A DNA stretch of 64,000 nucleotides, taken from positions 62,001 to 126,000 of the forward strand of contig NZ_JAVJSX010000034.1 in the NCBI RefSeq assembly GCF_040219215.1, written 5' to 3'. Source of the DNA: Thalassobaculum_A sp040219215. Lineage in GTDB: Bacteria > Pseudomonadota > Alphaproteobacteria > Thalassobaculales > Thalassobaculaceae. The position numbers and the translations under genes are program-made. Positions within the stretch are counted from its first letter, which is position 1; each line of letters opens with the position of its first letter. This document shows positions 40,557 to 50,132 of the stretch, one piece after another. The notes beneath the pieces were generated by a model, which was given only the letters and a program-made list of their open reading frames with translations, searched no databases and had not been told where the DNA came from.

Positions 40557-41762
40557 ATGCTCCCCGCCTCATTCCAGGCTACCCGGCCCGGCTCCATCGC
40601 GCTGCTGACCTTCATGGTCGCGCTCAACCAGATGTCCATGGGCCTGTACCTGCCATCGATGCCGACCATGGCCGGCGCGCTCGGCACCACGGTCGGCCAG
40701 GTCCAGCTGACGCTGACCGTGTTCATCGCCGGCTTTGCCGTCAGCCAGCTGGTCTGGGGCCCGGTGACCGACCGGTTCGGGCGCCGGCCGGCCCTGCTGG
40801 TCGGGCTCGCCTGCTTCACCGTGGCCAGCATCGCCTGCGCCTTCGCCGCGACGGTCGAGCAGCTGATCGCCTACCGGTTCTTCCAGGCACTGGGGGCGTG
40901 CGCCGGCCAGGTGGTCTCCCGCTCCATCGTGCGCGACACCACGGAAGGCGCGGAGTCGGCCAAGGTCATGTCGTACATTGCGCTGGCGATGTCGCTGTCG
41001 CCGGCAGTCACCCCGTCGATCGGCGGCCAGCTGCACGCGTTCTTCGGTTGGCGATCGAACTTCGTGCTGCTGGCGGTCATCGGCCTGACCCTGGCGGCGA
41101 TCACCGTGGCTCGGCTGCCGGAGACGACACGCCGCAAGGTGCCGGACGCCCTGCACCTGGTGCCGATGCTGCGCAACTACGGCAGCCTGCTGCGCGACCG
41201 CCGCTACGTCGGCTACATCCTGATGATCGGCGGCATGTTCGGATGCCTGATGGCCTATCAGACCGGCTCGCCGTTCGTGCTGATGACCGAGCTTGGATGG
41301 TCGCCTCAGGCCTACGGGCTGCTGATCCTGTTCAACGTCTTCGGCTTCCTGGCCGGCAGCCTGACCGCCGCCCGGATCGCGCCGCGCTACGGCATCCCGC
41401 GGATGGTGCGGTTGAGCTCGATCGTCGTTCTGGTCAGTGGGCTCCTGCTGCTGGCGTTTCCATTGGCCGGACACCTGTCCACGGCGGCGGTGATCGCGCC
41501 GATGATGCTGTTCCTGTTCGGCATGGGCATCGGCATCCCCAGCGCCATGGCCGGCACCCTGCAGGGCTTTCCCTACATCGCCGGATCGGCGTCGGCGCTG
41601 ATGGGTTTCTCGCAGATGGGCGTCGGGGTGCTGACCTCGCTCGCGGTCAGCCGGATCGACGGCGACCATCACCTGGTCATGGGGGCGGTGTTCGCGGCGT
41701 CGGGCCTGATGTGCTTCCTGTCCCAGGCGCTGATCCTGCGGCGAGTGCCTGCCGCACGGTAG
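40557..41762 (+). CDS. Bcr/CflA-type MFS multidrug efflux transporter
   Basis: A 401-aa major facilitator of the drug:H+ antiporter 12-helix group. The N-terminal half shows LYLPSMPTMAGALGTTVGQVQLTLTVFIAGFAVSQLVWGPVTDRFGRRPALLVG, with the conserved motif A (GxLxDRxGRR-like), and FQALGACAGQVVSRSIVRDT, diagnostic for Bcr/CflA. The second half includes GMGIGIPSAMAGTLQGFPYIAGSASALMGFSQMG. Substrate unknown (family: bicyclomycin, chloramphenicol, sulfonamides, also cysteine). A paralogue lies 1.8 kb downstream, suggesting an old tandem duplication interrupted by two genes. Confidence 0.9.
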   Translation: MLPASFQATRPGSIALLTFMVALNQMSMGLYLPSMPTMAGALGTTVGQVQLTLTVFIAGFAVSQLVWGPVTDRFGRRPALLVGLACFTVASIACAFAATVEQLIAYRFFQALGACAGQVVSRSIVRDTTEGAESAKVMSYIALAMSLSPAVTPSIGGQLHAFFGWRSNFVLLAVIGLTLAAITVARLPETTRRKVPDALHLVPMLRNYGSLLRDRRYVGYILMIGGMFGCLMAYQTGSPFVLMTELGWSPQAYGLLILFNVFGFLAGSLTAARIAPRYGIPRMVRLSSIVVLVSGLLLLAFPLAGHLSTAAVIAPMMLFLFGMGIGIPSAMAGTLQGFPYIAGSASALMGFSQMGVGVLTSLAVSRIDGDHHLVMGAVFAASGLMCFLSQALILRRVPAAR

Positions 41763-41779
41763 GGTTCGCCGCAGCGCCG

Positions 41780-42571
41780 TCAGGACGGTTGGTTCGACAA
41801 TTGCGGGAACAGCTTGCCGAGTGCGGTGATGGTGATCTGTCCGGTTTGCGATTGCGGGTAGGAGCCCAGCAGGTCGGCTGCCCGACCCTCCATGACGTGC
41901 GTCGGCGCCTGGTCACGCGCTACGATACGGAACTCGATCGCTTCGCGGGCCTTGGTGGCACCCGGCAGAATCTGGGTCCGGTGCAGGACGTGCTGGTCGA
42001 AGATCACGCAGTTTCCGGTCTTGAGGATCGGCGCGAGCTCACGGTGGTCGGTGCCGACCAGATCGGCGACCTGCTGGTCATCAATGGTACGGCCGCCGCG
42101 GGCGTTGACTGGCAAGTCCTCCCAGAACGCGCGGATGCGCGCATCGTCCACGGGTCCACTGGGCAAACGGAAGTCCAGGCCGGGCGCGTCGACGCCGACG
42201 TCGACCAGCGGCATCCAAGCAGTCAGCATCGGGATGTCGAAGCCGTAGAAGTTGGCGTCCAGGTGCCACGGGGCATAGCCATGTCCAGGCTCAGGGCGCT
42301 GTGCGCGGAACTTGCACAGGTCGAGGATCAGCATCGGTTCGCGCCGGAAGGTGCGCTGATAGATCTGCGGTAGGGCGCTGCTCCAGAAGAACGTCAGGAC
42401 CAGCTTGACGAAGGCCCGCTCCTCATCGGAGATCGACATCCGATAGTACTGGTCGAGGCTCAGCTTGATCGGGATTTTAGCCCGGTAGCGGAACAGATTG
42501 ATCCGCCGCAAGGCGTCGCCAATGGCGACGATCGCTTGTGAATCGAGGCCGTTAAATTCCCGCAGGATCAT
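41780..42571 (-). CDS. Fe(II)/2-oxoglutarate oxygenase-like protein (PhyH-type fold)
   Basis: A 263-aa protein from the ATG at 42571 (GGAG 8 nt upstream). The probable iron triad is H103 and D105 in APWHLDANFYGF and H197 in FDQHVLHRTQ; a later arginine in REAIEFRIVAR could bind 2-oxoglutarate. The N-terminal 90 residues (DEERAFVKLVLTFFWSSALP) have no assignment. This part of the sequence resembles PhyH-type or sterol/amino-acid hydroxylases only loosely. The gene lies alone between the MFS and M48 genes on the opposite strand. Function unknown. Confidence 0.7.
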   Translation of the reverse strand: MILREFNGLDSQAIVAIGDALRRINLFRYRAKIPIKLSLDQYYRMSISDEERAFVKLVLTFFWSSALPQIYQRTFRREPMLILDLCKFRAQRPEPGHGYAPWHLDANFYGFDIPMLTAWMPLVDVGVDAPGLDFRLPSGPVDDARIRAFWEDLPVNARGGRTIDDQQVADLVGTDHRELAPILKTGNCVIFDQHVLHRTQILPGATKAREAIEFRIVARDQAPTHVMEGRAADLLGSYPQSQTGQITITALGKLFPQLSNQPS

Positions 42572-42756
42572 CAAGCAGCTCCGCCTGGCGCCGTATCGAA
42601 CAGAAGACCGGCACCATCCCGTTATGCCAAGCTCGGAGGGATTTGCCCATCCGTTGGCTGCACACGACAGATCCACAGGGGGCGGCAACGCCCGATGACG
42701 ACGCTACGGCGCGAATCAGCTAGACTCGATTGGCTTCCACCAACCCGAACGGGACC

Positions 42757-43482
42757 ATGCCCGCGGCCCCGACTGCCCCGATCGTCATCACCGATACCGA
42801 CGGCACCGAGTTCAGCGTCCCGACCCGGCGCAGCGCGCGTGCGCGCCGGATGCTGCTGCGCGTCGATCCGGCGCGGGGCGGGCCGGAACTGGTGCTGCCC
42901 GACGGGGTAGCCCAGGAGGTCGGCGCCGACTTCGCGCGCCGGCACATCGGGTGGCTGCGGGTGCGGCTGGCGCGGATGCCGGAACGCATCGATTTCAGGG
43001 ACGGTGCCGAGATTCCGGTCCTGGGCGTGGTCCATCGCATCCGCCACCGTCCGGACCAGCGTGGCGGGGTATGGCAACTGGTGGATCCCGACGGCAGCGC
43101 GGAGTTGCACGTCGCCGGCCGGCCCGAGCATCTGGCCCGCCGGGTGGCGGACCACCTGAAGGCCGAGGCGCGCAAGGCGATTGCTCCATTGGCCCGGAAC
43201 CACGCGGCTGCCCTCGGCCGGCCGCTCGGCCGGATCACGGTGCGCGACACCGCGTCGCGCTGGGGCAGCTGTTCGGCGCGCGGCGACCTGTCGTTCTCCT
43301 GGCGGCTGATCCTGGCGCCAGCTGGCGTGCTCGACTACGTGGTCGCCCACGAGGCCGCCCATCTGGTGGAGATGAACCACTCCGTGCGGTTCTGGCGACT
43401 GGTCGATCGGCTGATGCCCGGCTACGAGCGCGAGCGGGCCTGGCTGAAGCGCCACGGCGGCCGGCTGCACGCCTACGGGTAG
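42757..43482 (+). CDS. YgjP-like M48-family metal-dependent hydrolase
   Basis: A 241-aa protein with the zinc motif HEAAHLVEMNH near the C-terminus (VVAHEAAHLVEMNHSVRFW), typical of the SprT/YgjP (DUF45) group, preceded by RDTASRWGSCSARGDLSFSWRLILAP, the family's second hallmark. It is cytoplasmic and of unknown target; homologues are annotated as metal-dependent hydrolases or peptidases. A TTG start nine codons earlier (42730) is also possible; I favour the ATG. Downstream is an MFS gene on the same strand, 76 nt away. Confidence 0.87.
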   Translation: MPAAPTAPIVITDTDGTEFSVPTRRSARARRMLLRVDPARGGPELVLPDGVAQEVGADFARRHIGWLRVRLARMPERIDFRDGAEIPVLGVVHRIRHRPDQRGGVWQLVDPDGSAELHVAGRPEHLARRVADHLKAEARKAIAPLARNHAAALGRPLGRITVRDTASRWGSCSARGDLSFSWRLILAPAGVLDYVVAHEAAHLVEMNHSVRFWRLVDRLMPGYERERAWLKRHGGRLHAYG

Positions 43483-43558
43483 CCGGCTACCGACGCTGCG
43501 CTTGCACGCGCCCGTGTCGCGGCGTAAGCGGGTGGCCCGTTTCCCGTCGGTCGAGCTC

Positions 43559-44755
43559 ATGAACCGTCCCCGCCCCGATTCCGTCGCAGTTGCCGCGCTG
43601 CTGACCATGCTGGTGGCGTTCGGGCCGATCTCGACCGACATGTACCTGCCTTCGCTGCCCGCCCTGGTCAGCGATTTCGCCAGCGACGTTCCGACCGTGC
43701 AGCTGACGCTCAGCGCCTTCCTGGTCGCGTTCGCCCTCTCGATGCTGGTGTACGGCCCGCTGTCGGACCGGTTCGGGCGCCGGCCGGTGCTGATCGGGGC
43801 GATCGCAATCTACGTGCTTGCCTCGATTGCCTGCGCGCTTGCCCCGACCATCGAGGCGCTGATCGTCGCGCGCACCCTGCAGGCGGTCGGCTGCTGCGCC
43901 GGCCCGGTCCTGGCGCGCGCCGTGGTCCGCGACGTCTACGGGCGGGAGCGGGCGGCCACCGTGCTGTCCTACATGGGCACGGCGATGGCGCTGGCGCCGG
44001 CCATCGGCCCGGTGCTCGGCGGCTGGCTGCAGGTGGTTTACGGCTGGCAGGCGACGTTCTGGGTGCTGACCGCGTTCTCCGGCGTTGCCCTGGTCGGCGT
44101 GCTGACGATGCTGGACGAGACCAACGCCCACCGCAATCCCGACGCCATGTCGGTGCGCGGCATGCTGCGCAGCTACAAGGCCCTGCTGTCCCACCGCGGC
44201 TACGTCGGATACGTGGCGACCATCGCGGCCTGCTACAGCATCATCTTCAGCTTCATCTCGGGGTCGTCCTTCGTGCTGATCCAGGTGGTCGGGTTGACCG
44301 CCGACGTCTACGGGCTGTGCTTCGCGGCAATGGTGATCGGCTACATGAGCGGCACCTTCATCTCCGGGCGGTTCGGCCGGCGGATCGGCCTCGACCGGCT
44401 GATCCTGGCGGGTGCCATGATCTCCACCGCTGCCGGGCTGGCGATGGCGGGCTTCGCCTGGGCCGGCGAGACCCACATCGAGACCATCGTGGTCCCGCAG
44501 GTTGTTGCCATGCTCGGCGTCGGGCTGGTGTTTCCGAACTGCCAGGCCGGCGCGATCGGACCGTTCCCGACCATGGCCGGTGCGGCGTCGTCGCTGCTCG
44601 GCTTCAGCCAGATGGGCGTTGCCGCCGCGGTCGGGCTGGCGATCGGCGTCACTTTCGACGGCACCGCCCGGCCGATGGCCACCGCCATCGCGCTTGCAGC
44701 CGTGCTGACCCTGCTGAGCTTCCGTCTGATCGTCTGGCCGGTGCGGCAACGATGA
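43559..44755 (+). CDS. Bcr/CflA-type MFS multidrug efflux transporter
   Basis: A 398-aa 12-helix transporter, paralogue of the one at 40557. Shared features: STDMYLPSLPALVSDFASDVPTVQLTLSAFLVAFALSMLVYGPLSDRFGRRPVLIG and LQAVGCCAGPVLARAVVRDVYGRERA. The second half includes VFPNCQAGAIGPFPTMAGAASSLLGFSQMGVA, a Bcr/CflA hallmark. Start ATG at 43559 chosen because the upstream in-frame ATG adds a basic, non-membrane leader. Likely inner-membrane drug or metabolite:H+ antiporter. Follows the YgjP-like gene on the same strand. Confidence 0.9.
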   Translation: MNRPRPDSVAVAALLTMLVAFGPISTDMYLPSLPALVSDFASDVPTVQLTLSAFLVAFALSMLVYGPLSDRFGRRPVLIGAIAIYVLASIACALAPTIEALIVARTLQAVGCCAGPVLARAVVRDVYGRERAATVLSYMGTAMALAPAIGPVLGGWLQVVYGWQATFWVLTAFSGVALVGVLTMLDETNAHRNPDAMSVRGMLRSYKALLSHRGYVGYVATIAACYSIIFSFISGSSFVLIQVVGLTADVYGLCFAAMVIGYMSGTFISGRFGRRIGLDRLILAGAMISTAAGLAMAGFAWAGETHIETIVVPQVVAMLGVGLVFPNCQAGAIGPFPTMAGAASSLLGFSQMGVAAAVGLAIGVTFDGTARPMATAIALAAVLTLLSFRLIVWPVRQR

Positions 44756-44781
44756 CAGTCCAGAGGGCCGTCCCGGCTTCG

Positions 44782-44796
44782 CTAACCTTATCTTAA
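44782..44796. promoter_or_regulatory. CtrA-like box upstream of the hybrid kinase
   Basis: CTAA-N7-TTAA (44782-44785 and 44793-44796) differs at one base from the alphaproteobacterial CtrA site TTAA-N7-TTAA. It lies about 50 nt upstream of the sensor kinase start in an otherwise GC-rich region. CtrA controls cell cycle, motility and signalling genes in the class. A single-mismatch site could be coincidental. Confidence 0.3.
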
Positions 44797-44846
44797 AGTC
44801 GGTACAGGCATTCTGGCGGGCGTCAGTTGTATTACGGACTTGCCGG

Positions 44847-47800
44847 ATGCCGAACAAACAACCGCTGGTCGATTATTCAAGGATATTGATCCTTGCGGCC
44901 GCCTATTTTGTCTCCGGTTACATCGGACTGGCGTTTCCCTATTTCGAAAGCACGGTAACGCTGATCTGGCCGCCGACCGGCATCGTCCTGGCCGCGCTGC
45001 TGTGCTGGGGCTTGCGGGTCTGGCCGGGCGCGGCGATCGGGGCGTTTGCGGTGAACCTGACCACGGGTGTTCCGCTTGAGACGGTGATCCTGATCACTGC
45101 CGGCAACACCCTGGCCGGGGTGGCCGGTGCCGCCATGCTCAACCGGTTTTCACGCGGGAAGGAGATCGACACACCCGGGACCAGCGCGCTGTTTCTGATT
45201 TTCGGCGTTGCGGCCAGTCCCCTCGTCAGTTCGCTGGGTGGCGCCGCAACGGTCAGTGCCACGCTCCTGCAGAACTGGGGCAGCTTCTTCGACATATGGC
45301 GCGGCTGGTGGATCGGCGATCTGATGGGGGTGTTGCTGTTCGCCCCGCCGCTGCTGCAACTGGCGAGACGGCCGTGGCAGGGGCAGCCGCCGCTCTGGTT
45401 CGCCGAGATCCTGTTCATCGCACTCTGCGTTTCGGCCATCACCGTCCTGGTGCATTCCGTCGACGCGCTGGCGAGCCAGGAATACTTGTTCATCTTCGTC
45501 AGCCTGCCGTTCGCGCTTTGGGGGGCCGTGCGGTTCGGCGTCTTCGGAACCGGCATCGTCAACGTCGCCGCCTGTCTGACGGCGGTCGCCTATCTGACCA
45601 GCGGAAGCAGCTTCTTCATTGCCGACGACGCACAGGACAGCCTGCTGCGCTTCTACGGGTTCTTCAGCGTGGTCGGCGGTCTCGGCCTGATGCTCGCCGC
45701 CTTCTGCCAGACGGCCCTTGCGACCGATGGATCCGGGACGGAAATGAAGCAGTCGGGCAGGCTCAGGCGGATCCGCACGACCCTGGCCATCGGCTGCGGC
45801 GCACTCGGGCTGGCAATCTCGGTGGCCGCCGCGACGATCGTACCGGAGCATACCAAGGGGGCGATGCTGCGCGATTTCCGTTACTACGCCCTGTCGTTCG
45901 AGGTCAGCCTTAGGACCCGGATCGATCAGGCGACGAACTCGCTGATCGCGATCAAGACCTTGTTCGAAGTTGAGACGTCGGTGTCCCAGGATCGATTTGC
46001 GGCTACCGCCATGCCATGGCTCGATCGCTATCCGGCAATCCAGGCACTGGAATGGATACCGGCGGTATCGGGCGGGGACCGCGACGCATTCATCGAACGG
46101 GCTCGGCGCGACGGCGTCGAAGCGTTTGACATCTGGGAGCTACGCGACGGGCAGCTTCGCTCGGCGACGGAGCGGGACCGGTACTTTCCGGTCTTCTACA
46201 TCGCGCCCCTGGCGGGGAATGAAGCGGCGCTGGGTCTCGATCTGTTTTCGGAACCGGTGCGCCAGGCGGCAATCGCGACGGCGATCGCGACGCGCGCGGT
46301 CGCGGTCACCGAGGTCGTCGACCTGGTGCAGGGGATCAAGGGGCTGCTCGTCGCATTGCCGGTGACGACGCCGGATGGAGATCGGCTGGCCGGCATCGCG
46401 CTCGGTGTGTTCGACATCCAGGTGCTGATGAGCGACGCGCATCATGAAGCTGCCCTGCCGGACCGGATCGACGTGCACGTCATGGACTACGCAGCCCGGC
46501 AGGAGGGGCGATTGCTGTACTCCACGGACCGGCGGGAGGCGTTGGAGGATATTGCGCTGCATCCCGCCGACGTCCAGCCATCGGACGGATACCGACGCGT
46601 GTTTCGGGTCGGCGGGCGCGAGTGGGTGATCGTCGTCAATCCGGATGGAGCGTTTCACGGCCTGGCCTGGAACTGGCAACCTCTCGTCATCCTGATGGTC
46701 GGAGCTCTGCTGAGCGGGGCGCTGTCGCTCTACCTGCTGTCGCTCACGCGTTCGGAGGAACGCATCACCCGGCTCGTCATGGAGCGCAGCCGGATGCTTC
46801 AGCAAGCCCGCCTCGAAGCCGAGGCTGCCATGGAGCAGGCGCAGCAAGCGAATCAGGCGAAGTCCCAGTTTCTGGCTCATATGAGCCACGAGCTGCGGTC
46901 GCCCCTGAACGCCATTCTGGGCTATGCCGAACTCGCGCTGAACGATCCGCAGAGCCGGGACCTTCCTCCGAGAACCCGCGGCTTCATCACGACGATTGTC
47001 GAATCCGGCCGTCATCTCGCCGGTGTGGTCGGGAACATTCTCGACCTGTCGAAGATCGAGTCGGGAAACCTGCAGGTCGAACAGGTGCCGTTCGACCTGC
47101 GCGAGGTCGCGAGCGATCTTGCCGCCATCATGGCGGGCCCCCTCGAGCAGAACGGCAACCGGTTGAGTTGCGAGATCGATCCCGATCTGCCGGAACGGGT
47201 CGTCGGCGACCCGGTGCTCATCCGACAAGTGATGCTGAATTTCCTGTCGAATGCCGCCAAGTTCACGACCGGCGGTGTGATTCGACTGGAAATCACCCGT
47301 CTCGGTGGGACCGACGAGAGCTTGAGTGTCCGTATTTGCGTCACGGACAACGGAATCGGTATCGCCAAGGCCAAGCACGGCCAACTTTTCCAGGCGTTTG
47401 CACAAGGCGACATGTCGACCAGACGCAAGTACGGCGGAACCGGGCTCGGCCTGGCCATCAACCAGCAACTGGTTGCCGCGATGGGCGGCGTGATCGGGCT
47501 GGACAGCGATGAAGGCGCTGGCAGCGCATTCTGGTTCGACATCGAGTTTCGCAAGGATGGGCCACGAGCCTCGCCGCTTCCGGCGGAGAAGGACGCTCAG
47601 CCGTTCCGGTCACTGTCCCTGCTTCTGGTCGAGGATGTGGACATCAACCGCATTCTTGCCGAGCAGCTGCTTGAGAACGCCGGACACCGTGTCGTAAGCG
47701 CGGTCAATGGCATCGAGGCGGTCGAGGCGGTCGAACGCGAGAACTTCGACGCCGTGGTGATGGATATCCAGATGCCGGAACTCGACGGAGTCGAGGCGAC

Positions 47801-48029
47801 CAAGCGCATCCGGAACATGCCGGATCCCGTGAAGCGGAGCGTGCCGATCGTGGCCCTGACGGCCAATGTGGCGACGGAGGACATTGCCCGATACCGGGAG
47901 GCCGGCATGGACGACTGCTGCGCCAAGCCGATGCAGATGGAGATTCTGTCGCCGATCCTGCTGGCGGTTACCGGCGGCCGCGAGGGCGCTGCGTTCGATG
48001 GGGTATCCGCGTCGACATCCGGCGGTTAG
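44847..48029 (+). CDS. Hybrid sensor histidine kinase with MASE1, CHASE and receiver domains
   Basis: A 1060-aa inner-membrane signalling protein. Residues about 10-290 form a MASE1-type multi-helix membrane sensor (LIWPPTGIVLAALLCWGLRVWPG, WWIGDLMGVLLFAPPLLQL). After a helix near 315 comes an extracytoplasmic CHASE domain (about 335-600: LRTRIDQATNSLIAIKTLFE, WIPAVSG), then a helix near 610-630. The HisKA box has phospho-acceptor H681 (AHMSHELRSPLNAI), followed by HATPase (DNGIGIAKAKHGQLF, GGTGLGLAINQQL) and a C-terminal receiver with E929-D930 and phospho-acceptor D973 (VVMDIQMPELDGVEATKRIR). No separate response regulator adjoins it, so it feeds a phosphorelay elsewhere. CHASE suggests a small soluble ligand. 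Confidence 0.93.
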   Translation: MPNKQPLVDYSRILILAAAYFVSGYIGLAFPYFESTVTLIWPPTGIVLAALLCWGLRVWPGAAIGAFAVNLTTGVPLETVILITAGNTLAGVAGAAMLNRFSRGKEIDTPGTSALFLIFGVAASPLVSSLGGAATVSATLLQNWGSFFDIWRGWWIGDLMGVLLFAPPLLQLARRPWQGQPPLWFAEILFIALCVSAITVLVHSVDALASQEYLFIFVSLPFALWGAVRFGVFGTGIVNVAACLTAVAYLTSGSSFFIADDAQDSLLRFYGFFSVVGGLGLMLAAFCQTALATDGSGTEMKQSGRLRRIRTTLAIGCGALGLAISVAAATIVPEHTKGAMLRDFRYYALSFEVSLRTRIDQATNSLIAIKTLFEVETSVSQDRFAATAMPWLDRYPAIQALEWIPAVSGGDRDAFIERARRDGVEAFDIWELRDGQLRSATERDRYFPVFYIAPLAGNEAALGLDLFSEPVRQAAIATAIATRAVAVTEVVDLVQGIKGLLVALPVTTPDGDRLAGIALGVFDIQVLMSDAHHEAALPDRIDVHVMDYAARQEGRLLYSTDRREALEDIALHPADVQPSDGYRRVFRVGGREWVIVVNPDGAFHGLAWNWQPLVILMVGALLSGALSLYLLSLTRSEERITRLVMERSRMLQQARLEAEAAMEQAQQANQAKSQFLAHMSHELRSPLNAILGYAELALNDPQSRDLPPRTRGFITTIVESGRHLAGVVGNILDLSKIESGNLQVEQVPFDLREVASDLAAIMAGPLEQNGNRLSCEIDPDLPERVVGDPVLIRQVMLNFLSNAAKFTTGGVIRLEITRLGGTDESLSVRICVTDNGIGIAKAKHGQLFQAFAQGDMSTRRKYGGTGLGLAINQQLVAAMGGVIGLDSDEGAGSAFWFDIEFRKDGPRASPLPAEKDAQPFRSLSLLLVEDVDINRILAEQLLENAGHRVVSAVNGIEAVEAVERENFDAVVMDIQMPELDGVEATKRIRNMPDPVKRSVPIVALTANVATEDIARYREAGMDDCCAKPMQMEILSPILLAVTGGREGAAFDGVSASTSGG

Positions 48030-48062
48030 GCCGGGTTCGCGATTCACCAGGCGCCGGGGGCG

Positions 48063-50018
48063 CTACCGAGTCTCGGCCAGCGTCGTCTTGTCGCCACCCG
48101 ATCCGATCAGCGGCCGAACCGGCCAACCCTGGTGGGCAGGCATCATGAAGCGCTTCCAGATGTCGGCCGGCAGCCCCCCGCCGGTGACGCTGTCCATTGC
48201 CGAGCCGTCGTCGCGCCCGACCCAGACCACGGTGACCAGATCGGCGGTGAACCCGGCGAACCAGGCGTCGCGATAGTCCTGGGTGGTTCCGGTCTTCCCG
48301 GCTGCCGGACGGTCGAGCCGTGCGGCCTTGCCGGTCCCGTTCTGAACCGCCCCGGCCAGCATGCCGACCAGCGCCTGGGCCGAGCGGGGCGATACGACCG
48401 GCGACAGGCCGGAGCCGGATCGCTCGTACAGCGTCTGGCCATCACGGTCGCGCACCGCGGTGACGGCGTACGGCAACACCGCCCGCCCGCCGTTGGCGAT
48501 ACCGGCATAGACCCCGGCGACCTCAAGCGGACTGGCCTCACCGGTTCCCAACGCGAGGCTCGGACCCTCCGGAAGCGGTCCCGACAGCCCCAGCCGTTCG
48601 GCAAGCGAGCGGACCCGGGAACGACCGATCGCCTCCTGTAGCCGCACCGTGGCGGCGTTGCGCGACCGGGAGAGCGCCTGCGCCAGGGTAATCCTGCCCT
48701 CGAATTTGCCGTCGATGTTCTCGGGTGCCCATCCGGCGATGCGGATCGGGGCATCATCGATCGCGTCCGATGGCGCCCAGCCGGCCTCAAGCGCGGCCAG
48801 GAAGACGAGCGGCTTGAAGGTGGAACCCGGCTGCCGTCGCGCCTGGACCGCGCGGTTGAACTGGCTGTCGCCGTAGCTGCGGCCGCCGACCAGGGCGCGG
48901 ACCGCGCCGGTGGCCGGGTCGAGTGCGACCAAGGCAGCCTGCAGGCCTTCGCCGCGGCGGGCGCCGGCCAGACCCTCGGCGACGGCGCGTTCCGCCAAGG
49001 CCTGCAGACCCGGGTCGAACGTGGTCTCGACGTTCAGATCGCTCGCCGGCCGTCCGACGAAATCCGGCACGCTGTCGTAGACCCAGTCGGCGAAGTACCG
49101 GGCGCCGGAGCCACGGCCGGCGGGGCCGGCGATGGCGATCGGCTGGCTGGCGGCTGCTCGGGCGGTCTTCTGGTCGATGAACCCGGCGTCGACCATGTTG
49201 GCCAGCACGACCGAGGTTCGCGCACCGGCCAGTTCCGGCGCCACTGCCGGGTTGTAGCGGCTCGGTGCTTTCAGCATGCCGGCCAGAAGCGCCGATTCCA
49301 TCAAGCCCAGCCGTGTGGCCGGAATTCCGAAGTACTTGCGCGCGGCAGCGTCGACGCCGTAGGCGCCGGCGCCGAAGTACACCCGGTTCAGGTAGATCGA
49401 CAGAATTTCGTCCTTGGAGAACTGGCGTTCCAGCCAGAACGCCAGGAGCAGTTCCTGGACCTTGCGCTCGAAGCTCCGGTCGGCCGTCAGGAACACGGTC
49501 TTGGCGAGCTGCTGGGTGAGCGTGCTGCCACCTTGGACCACCCGCCCGGCCGCCAGGTTGGTCCAGGCCGCCCGTGCCACGCCGATCGGATCAATCCCGG
49601 GATGCTCGTAGAACCGCCGGTCCTCGGTCGCAATCACGGCCTGAATCAGGTGCTTCGGCAGTTCGTCCACGGTCAGCGGGTCGCCGTGCATCGGGCCGTA
49701 CGACGCAAACATGCGGGCATCTGCGCCGACCAGTCGTACCGCCCCCGCTCGAGTGTGGCGGTCCAGATTGCCGATGTCGGGCAGCCGGTAGGCTTCCCAG
49801 GCAAGGAGCCCGACCACCGCGACCACCGTCCACAGGCCGATGACCACGCTCCAGAGCACGACCGAGCCGAGTACCCGCCGCAGAATCCCGCGGCCTGTCG
49901 GCGCCCGCCGCGACCGAACCGTTCTTGTGCCGGCAGACGCCTGCTTGCGAGACGGCGTTCGAGGTTTGGCCGTGGACGACCGGGCCGCGCGACGGCCGGA
50001 TGCGGATGCACGGGCCAT
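48063..50018 (-). CDS. Class A penicillin-binding protein (bifunctional glycosyltransferase/transpeptidase, PBP1A-like)
   Basis: Polymerises and cross-links peptidoglycan at the periplasmic face. 651 aa: a basic cytoplasmic tail (about 1-50), a membrane anchor (VVLWSVVIGLWTVVAVVGLLAW), a GT51 domain with the catalytic glutamate E132 in ATEDRRFYEHPGID and QGGSTLTQQLAKT, then the transpeptidase with SxxK as STFK, SxN as SRN, and KTGTT. It is shorter than PBP1A of E. coli (850 aa), lacking the OB-like insert. Stand-alone gene; it is convergent with the hybrid kinase. The 110 nt upstream are markedly AT-rich. Confidence 0.92.
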   Translation of the reverse strand: MARASASGRRAARSSTAKPRTPSRKQASAGTRTVRSRRAPTGRGILRRVLGSVVLWSVVIGLWTVVAVVGLLAWEAYRLPDIGNLDRHTRAGAVRLVGADARMFASYGPMHGDPLTVDELPKHLIQAVIATEDRRFYEHPGIDPIGVARAAWTNLAAGRVVQGGSTLTQQLAKTVFLTADRSFERKVQELLLAFWLERQFSKDEILSIYLNRVYFGAGAYGVDAAARKYFGIPATRLGLMESALLAGMLKAPSRYNPAVAPELAGARTSVVLANMVDAGFIDQKTARAAASQPIAIAGPAGRGSGARYFADWVYDSVPDFVGRPASDLNVETTFDPGLQALAERAVAEGLAGARRGEGLQAALVALDPATGAVRALVGGRSYGDSQFNRAVQARRQPGSTFKPLVFLAALEAGWAPSDAIDDAPIRIAGWAPENIDGKFEGRITLAQALSRSRNAATVRLQEAIGRSRVRSLAERLGLSGPLPEGPSLALGTGEASPLEVAGVYAGIANGGRAVLPYAVTAVRDRDGQTLYERSGSGLSPVVSPRSAQALVGMLAGAVQNGTGKAARLDRPAAGKTGTTQDYRDAWFAGFTADLVTVVWVGRDDGSAMDSVTGGGLPADIWKRFMMPAHQGWPVRPLIGSGGDKTTLAETR

Positions 50019-50132
50019 TGTCCCGCCCCCGGTTTTTGAAAAATTACGTGAGAGTATGCTTCGAACTATATGAGAAATCTATCAAATCATCAATTCTGAT
50101 GAGAATCCAGGGCGTTTCAAATGCGTCCGGAG

